Part shown: positions 18,603-29,261 of the stretch, in pieces
How positions within the stretch are numbered: the first letter of the stretch is position 1
Layout: the number at the start of each line of letters is the position of its first letter
NCBI RefSeq assembly: GCF_009296265.1
Contig: NZ_WBJS01000004.1
Location: forward strand, 310,001-374,000
DNA: 64,000 nt
Direction of reading: 5' to 3'
Origin: Thioclava sp. JE_KL1
Lineage (GTDB): Bacteria; Pseudomonadota; Alphaproteobacteria; Rhodobacterales; Rhodobacteraceae
Position numbers and translations under genes: made by a program
The notes under the pieces: model-generated
The model's database searches: none
Told to the model about the DNA's origin: nothing
What the model saw: the letters and a program-made list of their open reading frames with translations, nothing else

Positions 18603-19481
18603 TCAATCGAGCGGGATCACATCCACCGCCTGCGCGCTTTGCTGACCGCCTGCGCCGCGCATCGCCCCGCGCAAAGGCGGCACGTCGTCATAGTCGCGCC
18701 CGTAGCCGACGGTGATGTAATCTTCGCCCGCATATTGATTATTGGTCGGGTCGAACTCGACCCAGCCGGTCTCGGCGCCCGCCCAGGCGCGCACCCAGGC
18801 ATGCATCGCGTCCGCGCCTTCCAGCCGGGGCTGGCCGGGCGGCGGATAGGTGCGCAGGAAGCCCGAGACATAGCCCGCCGGGATCCCCACCCCGCGCAGG
18901 CAGGAAATCATGATATGGCTGAAATCCTGACAGACGCCGTGGCGGTTCGCAAAAGCCTCGGCTGCGGGCGTGTTCACATCGGTCGCCCCCGCATCAAAAC
19001 GCATCTCAAGATGCAACGCGCGGCCCACGGCCTCGATCGCGCCGCGCGCGGTCTGGCCCGGCTGCAACTGCGCCTGAGCGTACTCCGTCATCTCTTTCGT
19101 CGGCGCCGCACGGCGTGAGGCCGCGAGAAAATGATGCGGTGCATTGGGCGCCAGACTGCGGAACTGGGCGATCTCCTGCGCCAGCTCCTCGCGCGGAGAG
19201 GACAGGTCCAGCCCCGGCTCCGCGAGCCCCCGGTCAATCTTGGCGTTGAGGGTCACGCCGATCTCAGCAATCGGCGCGTGCCAGACCGCCGAGGTCATCG
19301 TATTGCCGAAGAAATCGCGCGAGTCGTGGCGCTCATCGGGCGGCGGATCGAAGCTGAGCAGGCGCGACGTGACCGTCTGCATGCCCGCGATGTCCGATGG
19401 CAGCACCCGCAGCAAGGTCCGCGCGTGATCGGAGGGCGCGTTATACCGGTAGCTCAGCTTTAACTTAACCTCGTAACGCAT
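18603..19481 (-). CDS. Transglutaminase-like cysteine peptidase family protein
   Basis: 292 residues: an N-terminal bacterial transglutaminase-associated beta domain (to about 90), then a transglutaminase core with a visible catalytic triad Cys184 (HGVCQDFSH), His227 (AMHAWVRAW) and Asp244 (VEFDPTNN). Last of a three-gene operon, 4 bases after the ATP-grasp/alpha-E gene. Proteins of this cluster are predicted (Iyer and co-workers) to make, ligate or cleave peptide-type amide bonds; no substrate is known. No signal peptide is seen, so a cytoplasmic location is likely. Confidence 0.88.
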   Translation of the reverse strand: MRYEVKLKLSYRYNAPSDHARTLLRVLPSDIAGMQTVTSRLLSFDPPPDERHDSRDFFGNTMTSAVWHAPIAEIGVTLNAKIDRGLAEPGLDLSSPREELAQEIAQFRSLAPNAPHHFLAASRRAAPTKEMTEYAQAQLQPGQTARGAIEAVGRALHLEMRFDAGATDVNTPAAEAFANRHGVCQDFSHIMISCLRGVGIPAGYVSGFLRTYPPPGQPRLEGADAMHAWVRAWAGAETGWVEFDPTNNQYAGEDYITVGYGRDYDDVPPLRGAMRGAGGQQSAQAVDVIPLD

Positions 19482-19485
19482 CGAA

Positions 19486-21921
19486 TTACCTCAGATATTT
19501 CTGCGACACGAGATCGGAGAGCCGGAACAGGTCGGACCGGATCTGCTGCAACATTTGCGGCGTGACCTCCTCGGGTTCGATCACCGAGAGCTGCGTGCGC
19601 AGAGGCATCAGCGCGCGCAGCAGATCGCCCGGACGCCCGGCCACCTCCGCCTCGGGAAGCTCATCAAGAAGACCCTTCAACCGATTGAGATGAAACAGAA
19701 TTGCGCGCGGGTTGGCGGCGTCGAGCACCAGCAGGTCCAGCACCGTCTCCAGATTGGTGCGCACCCGGTAGCGGCGCTGGTGGGTGATGACACTGTCGGC
19801 CACCTCCACCGCCAGATCGAGCGCGCCTTCCGGCGCATCCTCGGCGGTGAAACGGATGAGCAGCGCGGCAATCCCGTCGGCGCGTTCCAGCGCCCGCCCG
19901 ATCGACAGGAAGCGCCAGCCCTCGAAGCGATACATGTTCTCGTGCACCAGACCGGAGAACCCGGTGATCTTGCGCAAAAGCACCCCCATCGCGCGCGCCG
20001 TATCGTCGCCGGGGCGCGCGGTGCTTACCATACCGCGGGCGGTCTTCGACAGGTCCTTCAGCGCGAGCCAGCCATCGGTCGAGAACCGGTCGCGCACTTT
20101 CGACGCGCAGGCCTGCGCCGCATCGAGCCGCTGCAAAAGCGCATCGGGCACGGGTTGCGAGATATCGAACCCGTGCGCGCCGAGGAACTCCGCCAGACGA
20201 GCCAACCGCTCGTCTTCCGGGCTGCCTGTCGCGGCGAGGCGCAGGTGATAGGCGCGGATCACCCGGATCGAGTCCTCGCAGCGCTCGATATAGCGGCCGA
20301 GCCAATAGAGGTTGTCGGCGGCGCGCGCAGGCAGCGTGCCGGGGATTTTGCGCCGGAAGGTACCGGTCTGGCGCGGCGCCATGCTCGCCGAGGGCACCGG
20401 CTTGTCCGAGACGATCCAGACATCGGCGACGGCCCCGCCCTGCTGCATCGACAGCGCGGTCGCATCGCCCTCCGGCCCGATCCGGGCATAGCCGCCCTTC
20501 ATGAACTGCCAGCCCTGCGGCGTGCGCGCCGCAAACACCCTCACCGTCATCGGACAGGGCCGGACCGAGCCGCCGCCCTGCCCGTCGTCATGCCATGCGG
20601 GTGTCGTGGACAGCGTCACCGCCTCCTGGCCCACCAGATGCCGACCCTCGGCCTCCAGCCAATCCGCGATCGGCGCCTCCGCGCCCGAGCGGAACTGCCC
20701 GCCCAGCGCGGTCGCGGCATCCAGATCGAAGGGCAGGTTCACCGCCATCGCAGGGCCGATCATCATGGTCTCGGCATTGGCGCGGACATGAGCACGCTCT
20801 GACGCGCCGCCGCACCACCATGTCGCGATATTGGGCATGGCGAGCGGCTGCCCCGTCAGCACCCGCGAAATCTTCGGCAGGAAGGCCATCAGCGCGCGGG
20901 TCTCCAGCACGCCCGCGCCCAGCGCATTGACCATCGCGAGATTGCCCTCGCGCACCGCCTCCATCAGGCCGGGCGTGCCGATCTGGGTGTCGGGGTCCAT
21001 CTCGAGCGGATCGACGAAACCCGCATCCATCCGCCGCCAGAGCGCGCCCAAGGGTTGCGGCCCTTCGATCGTGCGCACCATCGCCTCGCCATTCTGCACC
21101 AGCAGATCCTCGCCTTCGAGAAGCGACAGGCCGAGGTAGCGCGCGATATAGGTATGCTCGTAATAGCTGTCATTGGCCGGGCCCGGCGTCAGGATCGCGG
21201 CGCGGCGCATATCGCCCTCGCCCCGCCCCGCAAGCGTCTCCAGCGCGGCGCGGAAATCGCCAAAGAAGGTGGCGAGCTTATGGATATGATCGCGCGGGAA
21301 GCTCTCGGGGAAGATGCGCCCCGTGGCCATCCGGTTCTCCAGCGCGAAGCCCGCCCCCGAGGGCGCCTGCGTCCGATCCCCGAGCACGAACCACGACCCG
21401 TCCGGCGAGCGCCCGATCTCGAAGGCGAGGAAATGCAGGTAATTCCCCCCCTTGGGCTCCACCCCCACCATGGGGCGCATCCAATGCGCGTTGCCTGCGA
21501 TCAGTTCGGGCGGCAGATGCCCGTTCGAGACGAGATTTCCCGGCCCGTAGAGATCGGCCATCACCGCCTCCAGCAGATCGGCGCGCTGTGCCAGCCCCTC
21601 GCAGATGCCCGACCACTCGCTTTCATGCAGCACGACGGGGATATGGCTCAGCGGCCATTCGCGCTCGGCCAGCACGTCGTTGGAATATTGCCGGTAATAG
21701 ACGCCCGCATCGCGCAGATACTGATTGGCGCGTTCGAAGCGCTGCGGAATCTCTCCCGGCTCGAGCTTCAGGAACTTCTCCACGAAGGGCCGCCAGACGC
21801 GCCGCATCGCACCGGAGCGTTCGAACAGCTCGTCGGCCACGCCCGGCACGGGCGCATAGCCCACCAGAAGCGGGTGCTGTTCGAGCGGGCTCGCAGCGTC
21901 GGACGTATTGGGGCTTTGCAT
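19486..21921 (-). CDS. Circularly permuted ATP-grasp type 2 / alpha-E domain fusion protein
   Basis: 811 residues. The N-terminal two thirds (about 80-490) match the circularly permuted ATP-grasp type 2 family: conserved blocks ERANQYLRDAGVYYRQY, LAFEIGRSPDGSWFVLGDRTQAPSGAGFALENR, GLLEGEDLLVQNG-like and TPGLMEAVREGNLAMVNALG. The C-terminal part (about 515-805) is an alpha-E helical domain beginning LPARAADNLYWLGRYIERCED. In many bacteria these two are separate adjacent genes; here they are fused. Predicted ATP-dependent carboxylate-amine ligase acting with the flanking transglutaminase-fold proteins. It begins 21 bases after the stop of the DUF2126 gene. Confidence 0.9.
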   Translation of the reverse strand: MQSPNTSDAASPLEQHPLLVGYAPVPGVADELFERSGAMRRVWRPFVEKFLKLEPGEIPQRFERANQYLRDAGVYYRQYSNDVLAEREWPLSHIPVVLHESEWSGICEGLAQRADLLEAVMADLYGPGNLVSNGHLPPELIAGNAHWMRPMVGVEPKGGNYLHFLAFEIGRSPDGSWFVLGDRTQAPSGAGFALENRMATGRIFPESFPRDHIHKLATFFGDFRAALETLAGRGEGDMRRAAILTPGPANDSYYEHTYIARYLGLSLLEGEDLLVQNGEAMVRTIEGPQPLGALWRRMDAGFVDPLEMDPDTQIGTPGLMEAVREGNLAMVNALGAGVLETRALMAFLPKISRVLTGQPLAMPNIATWWCGGASERAHVRANAETMMIGPAMAVNLPFDLDAATALGGQFRSGAEAPIADWLEAEGRHLVGQEAVTLSTTPAWHDDGQGGGSVRPCPMTVRVFAARTPQGWQFMKGGYARIGPEGDATALSMQQGGAVADVWIVSDKPVPSASMAPRQTGTFRRKIPGTLPARAADNLYWLGRYIERCEDSIRVIRAYHLRLAATGSPEDERLARLAEFLGAHGFDISQPVPDALLQRLDAAQACASKVRDRFSTDGWLALKDLSKTARGMVSTARPGDDTARAMGVLLRKITGFSGLVHENMYRFEGWRFLSIGRALERADGIAALLIRFTAEDAPEGALDLAVEVADSVITHQRRYRVRTNLETVLDLLVLDAANPRAILFHLNRLKGLLDELPEAEVAGRPGDLLRALMPLRTQLSVIEPEEVTPQMLQQIRSDLFRLSDLVSQKYLR

Positions 21922-21942
21922 CGGGTCTCCGTTAGGCTCGGA

Positions 21943-24900
21943 TCAACTCAGCCCGACAGGACGTCGCAGGTCAAGCGTCAGGGGGAACTCCGGATGGGGG
22001 GTCTCCGGTTCCGAGCGATAGGCCCCCGGTGTATGACCATGCCCCTCGAAGCGTGCCAATCGGCGGGCTTCCGCCTCGTTGCCGTTCACCGGGAAGGTAT
22101 CGTAGTTGCGCCCCCCCGGATGGGCCACGTGATAGATGCAGCCCCCGATAGCCCTGCCCGTCCAGTCGTCATAGATGTCGAAGGTCAGTGGCGCATTGAC
22201 CGGCAGCGTCGGATGCAGCGCCTCCGCAGGTTGCCACGCCTTGAAGCGTACCCCGGCGACCGAGACACCGCTTTCCTGCGTGCGCGCCAGCGGCACGGGA
22301 CGACGGTTGCACATCACCTTGTAGCGGTCCTGATGGAGCGAGGTCATCTTCACCTGCAAACGCTCCACCGAGCTGTCGGTATAGCGCACCGTACCGCCAA
22401 TGGCCCCGGTCTCTCCCAACACATGCCACGGCTCCAACGCCTGACGGATCTCGAGATGCACGCCTTCCGCCTCGATCTGACCGCAGAAGGGGAAGCGGAA
22501 CTCCGATTGCGCCTCGAACCATTGCGGATCGAGATCGAAACCGTGACGGCGCAGATCGGCGAGAAGATCGGTGAAATCCTCCCACAGGTAATGCGGCAGC
22601 ATGAAGCGGTCATGCAGCACCGTCCCCCAGCGCACCGGACGCCCCTCTACCGGCGCATTCCAGCACCGCGCGATGATGGCGCGCAGCAGGAGTTGTTGCG
22701 CGAGCGACATGCGCGGGTCCGGCGGCATCTCGAAGCCGCGGAACTCGACGAGGCCGAGGCGCCCCGTGGGGCCGTCGGGCGAATACATCTTGTCGATGCA
22801 GATCTCCGCCCGGTGGGTATTGCCGGTCACATCGGTAAGCATGTTGCGCAGCAGACGGTCCACCAACCACGGCGGCGGCACGTTGCCTGCCTCAGGCGGA
22901 TGGATCTGGCTCAGTGCGATTTCCAGCTCATAGAGCGTATCGTGCCGCGCCTCGTCGATGCGTGGGGCTTGGCTTGTCGGGCCGATGAAGAGGCCCGAGA
23001 ACAGGTAGCTGAGCGAGGGATGCCGCTGCCAGATCAGGATCAGCGATTTCAGCAGATCGGGGCGGCGCAGGAAGGGGCTGTCGAGAAGCGTCTCTCCCCC
23101 GACAACCACATGATTGCCGCCCCCTGTTCCAGTATGCCGCCCGTCGATCATGAACTTGTCGGCGCCCAGCCGTGACTGGCGGGCCTCTTCATAGATCGCC
23201 TCGGTGGTGGCGACGCAATCCTCCCAGCTATGGGCGGGATGGATATTCACCTCGATCACCCCGGGATCGGGCGCGACCCGGATCACGTTGAGGCGCGGAT
23301 CATGCGGCGGAGCGTAGCCTTCGATATGGATCGGCAGTCCCATCGCCTTGGCGCTTTCCTCGGCGGCGGCGATCAGTTCGAGGTAATCCTCCAGATCCTC
23401 GGTCGGCGGCATGAAGACGCAGAGCCGCCCATCGCGCGGTTCGACCGAGATCGCGGTGCGCACGACGCCGTCGATGGTATCGAGATCCTGCTCGACGATC
23501 CGCTGCCCCGGCTCGGCCGATTGCGCCTCGGAGACGGGCTGGCTGTGCTCCTCCGTGGGCTTGTCGACGAGGCCTTTCTCGGCGGCCGCCTCCATCTCGG
23601 CATGGAAGTCTGGCAGATCGCCTTTGGGCAGCGAGGTATCGGTGACGTAGTGATAGGGATATTGCGCGGGCGGCACATAGGGCAGCGCGCCCAGCGGCAG
23701 ACGGAACCCCGCAGGACTGTCCCCGGGGATCAGGAACAGCTTGCCGCGCCGGGTCTTCCACTTCTCCGAGCGCCAGCGATGTCCCGGCTGTGCCTTCGCC
23801 TGCCAGCGCTGCACCGGCAGGATGTAGCCCGTCGGCGTCTCCAGCCCGCGACTGAAGACCCGGGCGAAGCGCGCGCGATCCTCGGGGTTTTTCAGCTTGC
23901 TGTCATCGGGCGTGACATTCTCCGGCAGGTTGCCCTCTTTCAGCATCCATTCGGCCGGGTCTTCATAGGCGGGCTGGGCGTGCTCGGGCTCGATCCCCAG
24001 ATGCTCGGCGATGCCGCGCATCAAGGTACCGGCCTCCTCCGGCCCCGCGCCGGTCTTGTCGCCCTCCTTGGCGATCAGATCCTCGTCGCGCCAAATCGGC
24101 TTGCCGTCGCGCCGCCAGTAGAGCGAGAAGGTCCAGCGCGGCAGGCTCTCGCCCGGATACCATTTGCCCTGCCCGTAATGCAGAAAGCCCCCCGGCGCGA
24201 AGCGATCCCGCAGCCGCCGGATCAGCTCGTCGGCCAGCGCGCGCTTTTGCGGCCCCACGGCGGCGGTGTTCCACTCGTCGCTCTCGAAATCGTCGATCGA
24301 GACGAAGGTCGGCTCGCCCCCCATCGTCAGACGCACATCGCCCGCTCTCAGGCTTTCATCCACCTTGCGCCCCAGCGCATTGAGCCGCTCCCAGGCCTCG
24401 TCGGAAAACGGCTTGGTGATGCGCGGATGTTCGGCCACCCGGTCCACCGTCATGTCGAAAGCGAAACTCACCTCCGGGCTGCCGACAGAGGAGAAGCCCC
24501 CCGAGATCGGCGCGGCATTGCGGAAATGGGGTGTGGCCGCCAGCGGGATGTGGCTCTCGCCGGTCAGCAATCCGGACGTCGGGTCCAGCCCGATCCAGCC
24601 CGCACCGGGGATGAACACTTCGCACCATGCATGCAGGTCGGTGAAGTCGTGATCGGTGCCCGATGGCCCGTCGAGCGCCTCCAGATCGGGCTTCAACTGG
24701 ATCAGGTAGCCCGAGACGAACCGCGCCGCGAAGCCGAGATGGCGCAGCACCTGCACCAGCAGCCACGAGCTGTCCCGGCAAGACCCCGACCCGATCTCCA
24801 AGGTTTCCTCAGGCGTCTGCACGCCCGGATCCATGCGGATCGTGTAATCCACCACCTTCGAGATATGCGCATTCAGCGCGACGAGGAAATTGACGGTCCC

Positions 24901-25317
24901 TTTTATCGTGTAGTCGATCTCGCCGATGAACTGCGCCAGACGCGGGCCTTCCGGCTCTGGCGTGCGGTAGATCGACAGGTCGTCACGCAGTTCTTCGGGA
25001 TAATCGAAGGGCCATTCCTCGGCGAATTCCTCGGTGAAGAAGTCGAACGGGTTGTAGACGGTCATGTCCGCCGTCAGGTCCACCTCGATCTTCAGCTCGG
25101 TCACCGGCTCGGGGAAGACGAAGCGCGCCAGCCAGTTGCCGTAGGGGTCCTGCTGGTGATTCACGAAATGCCCGCCGGGCGAGACCTTGAGCGAATGCGA
25201 GATAACCCGGGTGCGCGAATGCGGTGCGGGTCGCAGCCGGATGATCTGCGGGCCGAGCGTTACGGGGCGGTCATATTTGTAATGGGTCAGGTGATAGATG
25301 CTGGCATGGATCGCCAT
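21943..25317 (-). CDS. Transglutaminase domain protein with DUF2126
   Basis: 1124-residue protein, first gene of the cluster. The ATG 25317 has AGGAG 8 bases upstream. An N-terminal beta domain (1-90) is followed by a transglutaminase core with Cys180 ([12 protein letters not shown]), His229 (DLHAWCEVF) and Asp245 (GLDPTSG), then a very long DUF2126 region (about 310-1110) with [25 protein letters not shown] and [16 protein letters not shown] motifs that look like an amidoligase of the glutamine-synthetase-like class. Together with the two downstream genes it forms a conserved but functionally undefined peptide-ligation module. Confidence 0.9.
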   Translation of the reverse strand: MAIHASIYHLTHYKYDRPVTLGPQIIRLRPAPHSRTRVISHSLKVSPGGHFVNHQQDPYGNWLARFVFPEPVTELKIEVDLTADMTVYNPFDFFTEEFAEEWPFDYPEELRDDLSIYRTPEPEGPRLAQFIGEIDYTIKGTVNFLVALNAHISKVVDYTIRMDPGVQTPEETLEIGSGSCRDSSWLLVQVLRHLGFAARFVSGYLIQLKPDLEALDGPSGTDHDFTDLHAWCEVFIPGAGWIGLDPTSGLLTGESHIPLAATPHFRNAAPISGGFSSVGSPEVSFAFDMTVDRVAEHPRITKPFSDEAWERLNALGRKVDESLRAGDVRLTMGGEPTFVSIDDFESDEWNTAAVGPQKRALADELIRRLRDRFAPGGFLHYGQGKWYPGESLPRWTFSLYWRRDGKPIWRDEDLIAKEGDKTGAGPEEAGTLMRGIAEHLGIEPEHAQPAYEDPAEWMLKEGNLPENVTPDDSKLKNPEDRARFARVFSRGLETPTGYILPVQRWQAKAQPGHRWRSEKWKTRRGKLFLIPGDSPAGFRLPLGALPYVPPAQYPYHYVTDTSLPKGDLPDFHAEMEAAAEKGLVDKPTEEHSQPVSEAQSAEPGQRIVEQDLDTIDGVVRTAISVEPRDGRLCVFMPPTEDLEDYLELIAAAEESAKAMGLPIHIEGYAPPHDPRLNVIRVAPDPGVIEVNIHPAHSWEDCVATTEAIYEEARQSRLGADKFMIDGRHTGTGGGNHVVVGGETLLDSPFLRRPDLLKSLILIWQRHPSLSYLFSGLFIGPTSQAPRIDEARHDTLYELEIALSQIHPPEAGNVPPPWLVDRLLRNMLTDVTGNTHRAEICIDKMYSPDGPTGRLGLVEFRGFEMPPDPRMSLAQQLLLRAIIARCWNAPVEGRPVRWGTVLHDRFMLPHYLWEDFTDLLADLRRHGFDLDPQWFEAQSEFRFPFCGQIEAEGVHLEIRQALEPWHVLGETGAIGGTVRYTDSSVERLQVKMTSLHQDRYKVMCNRRPVPLARTQESGVSVAGVRFKAWQPAEALHPTLPVNAPLTFDIYDDWTGRAIGGCIYHVAHPGGRNYDTFPVNGNEAEARRLARFEGHGHTPGAYRSEPETPHPEFPLTLDLRRPVGLS

Positions 25318-25492
25318 AAGTCTCGCTCCTGCAATAGGTCTTCGCGATTTCACGATGACGGAGGCGGCGCTCCGGTAAAAGCCGCAATTTCAAAAAATGC
25401 GCCCTGCCCCTGCCCATTGGTCAATCGAACGCCCAAAAAGCGGGCAGGCAGGCAGCGGCAAAATATTTCCGATCAATTCACTCAGGCATTGA

Positions 25493-25535
25493 CGCGTTCG
25501 TGAGCGACCGCTACCTCTTCGCTCACGAAAACGCG
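25493..25535 (+). promoter_or_regulatory. Strong leader hairpin before the iron-binding protein gene
   Basis: TTCGTGAGCG (25497-25506) and CGCTCACGAA (25520-25529) are exact 10-base inverted repeats with a 13-base spacer; CGCG on each outer side can add four pairs after a 2-base bulge. The hairpin ends three bases before the GGAG ribosome site of the gene at 25549, so it could control translation or mRNA stability, or be an operator. Confidence 0.55.
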
Positions 25536-25548
25536 AATGGAGACTTCA

Positions 25549-26550
25549 ATGACCCGGACCCTCGCCCTCGCCCTGATGGGCACGGCCCTCGCCACGCCGA
25601 CGCTTGCGGATGTGAACATCTACTCCCACCGTCAGCCCGAACTGATCCAACCCGTGCTCGACGCTTTCACCAAAGAGACCGGGATCGCGGTGAACATCGC
25701 CTATGTCGAGAAAGGCATGGTCGAGCGCCTGAAAGCCGAGGGCGACCGCTCCCCCGCCGATCTGGTGCTGACCGTCGACATCGCGCGGCTGAGCGAAGTG
25801 GTGAATGCGGACGTGACGCAGGCGGTCGAAGACCCGGCGCTGCAAGACGCGATCCCCGCCGAATTCCGCGACCCGCAGAACCACTGGTTCGGCCTGACCT
25901 CGCGCGCCCGCATCGTCTATGCCTCGAAAGAGCGCGTGGCCGATGGCGAGGTGACGACCTATGAAGACCTCGCCTCCGACAAATGGAAGGGCCGCATCTG
26001 CACCCGCTCCTTCACCTCGGATTACAACGTCGCGCTGACCTCGGCCTATCTCGCCCATCACGGCGAAGAGGCGACCAAGGAATGGCTCGAAGGGCTGAAG
26101 GCGAACCTCGCCAAGACGCCGGAAGGCAATGACCGCAGCCAGGTGAAGTCGATCTGGGCGGGCGAATGCGACATCTCGCTGGGCAACACCTATTACATGG
26201 GCCAGATGCTCGCCGATCCCGAGCAGGCGCAATGGGCCAATTCCGTGCGCATCACCTTCCCGGTCTTCGAGGAAGGCGGCACCCATATGAACGTCTCGGG
26301 CATGGCGATGACCAAATCCGCGCCGAACCGCGAGGACGCGCTCAAGCTGATGGAATTCCTCGTCTCCGACGAGGCGCAGGAAATCTACGCCCAGACCAAC
26401 CACGAATTCCCGATCAAGCCGGGCGTTGCGCGCTCCGAACTGGTGCAAAGCTGGGGCGAGTTCACGCCCGATACGCTGGACCTCGCGAAGCTGGCCGAGC
26501 TGCGCCCGACCGCGCTGAAGCTGATCGACGAGGTCGATCTCGACGGCTGA
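25549..26550 (+). CDS. Iron(III) ABC transporter substrate-binding protein (FbpA/FutA type)
   Basis: 333-residue periplasmic binding protein. The start at ATG 25549 follows GGAG by 6 bases; the signal peptide MTRTLALALMGTALATPTLA is cleaved before DVNIYS. DVNIYSHRQPELIQPVLDAFTKETGI is the ferric-binding protein opening, and GNTYYMGQML carries the paired tyrosines that coordinate Fe(III) in FbpA. No permease or ATPase gene lies alongside, so it must work with a transporter encoded elsewhere. It has its own terminator and a strong hairpin in the leader. Confidence 0.9.
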   Translation: MTRTLALALMGTALATPTLADVNIYSHRQPELIQPVLDAFTKETGIAVNIAYVEKGMVERLKAEGDRSPADLVLTVDIARLSEVVNADVTQAVEDPALQDAIPAEFRDPQNHWFGLTSRARIVYASKERVADGEVTTYEDLASDKWKGRICTRSFTSDYNVALTSAYLAHHGEEATKEWLEGLKANLAKTPEGNDRSQVKSIWAGECDISLGNTYYMGQMLADPEQAQWANSVRITFPVFEEGGTHMNVSGMAMTKSAPNREDALKLMEFLVSDEAQEIYAQTNHEFPIKPGVARSELVQSWGEFTPDTLDLAKLAELRPTALKLIDEVDLDG

Positions 26551-26574
26551 TCGCAATCCCGCATCAAAAAAACA

Positions 26575-26606
26575 GAAAGCGGCGTCCAGCGGGCGCCGCT
26601 TTTTCA
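26575..26606 (+). terminator. Rho-independent terminator after the iron-binding protein gene
   Basis: AAAGCGGCG and CGCCGCTTT form the stem, followed by TTT. It starts 25 bases after the stop codon and could serve the converging gene at 26637 as well, since an A run precedes it. Confidence 0.8.
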
Positions 26607-26636
26607 TTGTCCGGAATTGGAGCGCAACCGCAGCGG

Positions 26637-27410
26637 TTACTGGGCTGCGATCTGCAGCGCCTCGTCGGGGCCGATGCGCACGCCGTCGATGGCGGCCATC
26701 TGTTCGAGATCCTGCTCGTAGCGCCGCTGCAGCGAGGCCCGGTCGAGCGGATCGAACTCGGCGATCGGCGTGCCTTGCGGCTGCTGGTGATGGAACCGCG
26801 CCAGACGGCGTTTCTGCTTCGGCCCGATCACGACGCCCGAATGGTGCAGGCGCTGCATCATCGCGATCACCGTATCGGCATGCGCGGCCTCGGCATCGGG
26901 CGCGGGATCGAGCGACGCGCCCGGCACCAGCGCGGCCATCGCCTCGCCGATCTTCGAGCCATGCGGCAGCACGATGATTTCGCGCGGGTTGAGACCGGCT
27001 TTCAGATCGCGCACCACGTTCACCCAGCGGCGCGGACGCGCCATCAGGCGCGGCGTCAGCTCTGCGAAGGGCTTGAGCGGGCGGCGCGCGGCGAGATCAC
27101 GCCAGAGCGCCGGGTAATAGTCTTCATAACTCGGCGCATAGAGCACCACGCGCCCGACCGAACCGCTCAGCGCCTCGCGGAACCGCTCGGCCCGTTCCTG
27201 AGCCCGGGCGAAGAGGTGATAGAGCCCCGCCGCCGCATCGCCGATCAATTGCGAATCGAGATGGACACGCCCGCCAGCCGCAGCCCCGATCACCGCCGGA
27301 CCGTAGCCCGCGCGGGCCAAAGCGTCCTGCCCACAGCCAAGCGTTCTTGCCATCTGGCCACTCATTCCACCCGAAGCGGGCGCTGCGATGAAGATGTGAT
27401 GCTGGTTCAT
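26637..27410 (-). CDS. Hypothetical protein
   Basis: 257 residues, not recognised. The start ATG 27410 has AAGGA upstream. The opening HHIFIAAPASGGMSGQMARTLG and the segment VVLYAPSYEDYYPALWRDL have alternating hydrophobic strands and Gly-rich turns as in a Rossmann-like fold, and a later RRWVNVVRDLKAGLNPREIIVLPHGSKIG stretch fits a second half of such a fold. No signal peptide or membrane segment. A sulfotransferase-like or glycan-related enzyme is conceivable, but nothing proves it. It stands alone, convergent with the iron-binding protein gene. Confidence 0.7.
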   Translation of the reverse strand: MNQHHIFIAAPASGGMSGQMARTLGCGQDALARAGYGPAVIGAAAGGRVHLDSQLIGDAAAGLYHLFARAQERAERFREALSGSVGRVVLYAPSYEDYYPALWRDLAARRPLKPFAELTPRLMARPRRWVNVVRDLKAGLNPREIIVLPHGSKIGEAMAALVPGASLDPAPDAEAAHADTVIAMMQRLHHSGVVIGPKQKRRLARFHHQQPQGTPIAEFDPLDRASLQRRYEQDLEQMAAIDGVRIGPDEALQIAAQ

Positions 27411-27605
27411 GTCTGGGTGTCCTTCCCTGCAGATAGTGGTCTAGAGACCGATTGTGGCCAAATGTGGCCGTCCGCAGGAAAGGTTCGGGGCGAACACACG
27501 CATAGGTAATGTCGATTTGGTGTGCCCGAGGGTCACCCGCACCCATATCTGGACATCGCCGCGCCGCCACGCCAAGGTCGCGCCGGACCCGCGAAGGAGG
27601 CGAAA

Positions 27606-28541
27606 ATGGCGCGCAAGATCATCATCGATACCGATCCCGGACAGGATGACGCGGTGGCGATCCTGCTGGCGCTGGCCAGCCCCGACCTCGAAGTTCAGGG
27701 CATCACCTGTGTTGCCGGGAACGTGCCGCTGCCGCTGACGTCGAAGAACGCGCGCGTGGTCTGCGAACTGGCCGGGCGGACGGATGTGCCGGTCTATGCG
27801 GGCTGCGACCGGCCGCTCGCGCGCGACCTGGTCACGGCGGAATATGTCCATGGCAAGACCGGGCTCGACGGGATCGAACTGCCCGAGCCTCAGATGCCGC
27901 TGCAGGACCAACACGCGGTCGACTTCCTGATCGAGACGCTGCGCGCCCATCCCGCCGGCAGCGTGACGCTCTGCCCGCTGGGCCCGCTCACCAATATCGC
28001 GACCGCGCTCCAACGCGCCCCCGACATCGCGGAGAAGATCGCAGAGATCGTGCTGATGGGCGGCGCCTATTTCGAGGTGGGCAACACCACGCCCGCCGCC
28101 GAATTCAATATCCATGTCGATCCGCAGGCCGCCGAGATCGTGTTCAAATCCGGTGTGCCGCTGGTGGTGATGCCGCTCGACGTGACGCATAAGGCGCTCA
28201 CCACCCGCGCCCGCGTCGAGGCGTTCCGCAATCTCGGCACGCGCGTCGGCCATGCGGTCGCCAGCTGGACCGATTTCTTCGAGCGCTTCGACATGGCGAA
28301 ATACGGCTCCGAGGGCGCGCCGCTGCACGATCCGTGCGTGATCGCCTATCTGCTCAAGCCCGACCTGTTCATGGGACGGCATATCAATGTCGAGATCGAG
28401 ACCACGTCCGAGCTGACCATGGGCATGACCGTCGCCGACTGGTGGCGCGTGACCGACCGGGCGCCGAATGCGATGTTCATGGGCGATCTGGATGCGAACG
28501 GGTTCTACACGCTCCTGACCGAGCGGATCGCGCGGCTCTGA
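27606..28541 (+). CDS. Inosine-uridine preferring nucleoside hydrolase family protein
   Basis: 311 residues. Opens with the calcium/ribose-binding signature IIIDTDPGQDDAVAI (DxDxxxDD). Further active-site blocks are MPLDVTHK and HDPCVIAYLL, with the catalytic-pocket motif EFNIHVDPQAA. It hydrolyses the N-glycosidic bond of nucleosides for salvage. The start ATG 27606 has AAGGAGG 5 bases upstream. Followed by one copy of the 3' element described separately. Confidence 0.92.
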   Translation: MARKIIIDTDPGQDDAVAILLALASPDLEVQGITCVAGNVPLPLTSKNARVVCELAGRTDVPVYAGCDRPLARDLVTAEYVHGKTGLDGIELPEPQMPLQDQHAVDFLIETLRAHPAGSVTLCPLGPLTNIATALQRAPDIAEKIAEIVLMGGAYFEVGNTTPAAEFNIHVDPQAAEIVFKSGVPLVVMPLDVTHKALTTRARVEAFRNLGTRVGHAVASWTDFFERFDMAKYGSEGAPLHDPCVIAYLLKPDLFMGRHINVEIETTSELTMGMTVADWWRVTDRAPNAMFMGDLDANGFYTLLTERIARL

Positions 28542-28550
28542 AAGCTGGGA

Positions 28551-28607
28551 GGGGCGCTGCCCCGCTTCGCTGACGCGAAGCCCCCGGGATATTTGGGCCA
28601 AGCCGAA
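28551..28607 (+). repeat. 3'-end element, copy 1
   Basis: Hairpin GGGGC/GCCCC (28551-28563), a second hairpin GCTTCGC/GCGAAGC (28564-28581), then GGGATATTT (28586-28594) and CCAAGCCGAA (28598-28607). Lies 9 bases after the nucleoside hydrolase stop, in the same orientation. Same layout as the copies at 32272 and 49711. Confidence 0.7.
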
Positions 28608-28624
28608 CGTGGCAGCCTGCGCAA

Positions 28625-28654
28625 GAGAAAGGGGGCCGAAGCCCCCTTGCCCGG
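28625..28654 (-). terminator. Rho-independent terminator of the cyclophilin genes
   Basis: Minus-strand AAGGGGGC-TTCG-GCCCCCTT followed by TCTCTT, just after the stop at 28656. The stem may also serve the plus-strand nucleoside hydrolase. Confidence 0.7.
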
Positions 28655-28655
28655 T

Positions 28656-29253
<598 letters not shown>

Positions 29254-29261
<8 letters not shown>

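Noticed and set aside
16814-18715. 633-codon plus-strand frame opposite dppA
   Set aside because: dppA has a signal peptide, ribosome site and family motifs; the antisense frame has no domain and an atypical composition.
23230-25503. 757-codon plus-strand frame opposite the DUF2126 gene
   Set aside because: Shadow of the transglutaminase-DUF2126 gene, which shows an intact catalytic triad.
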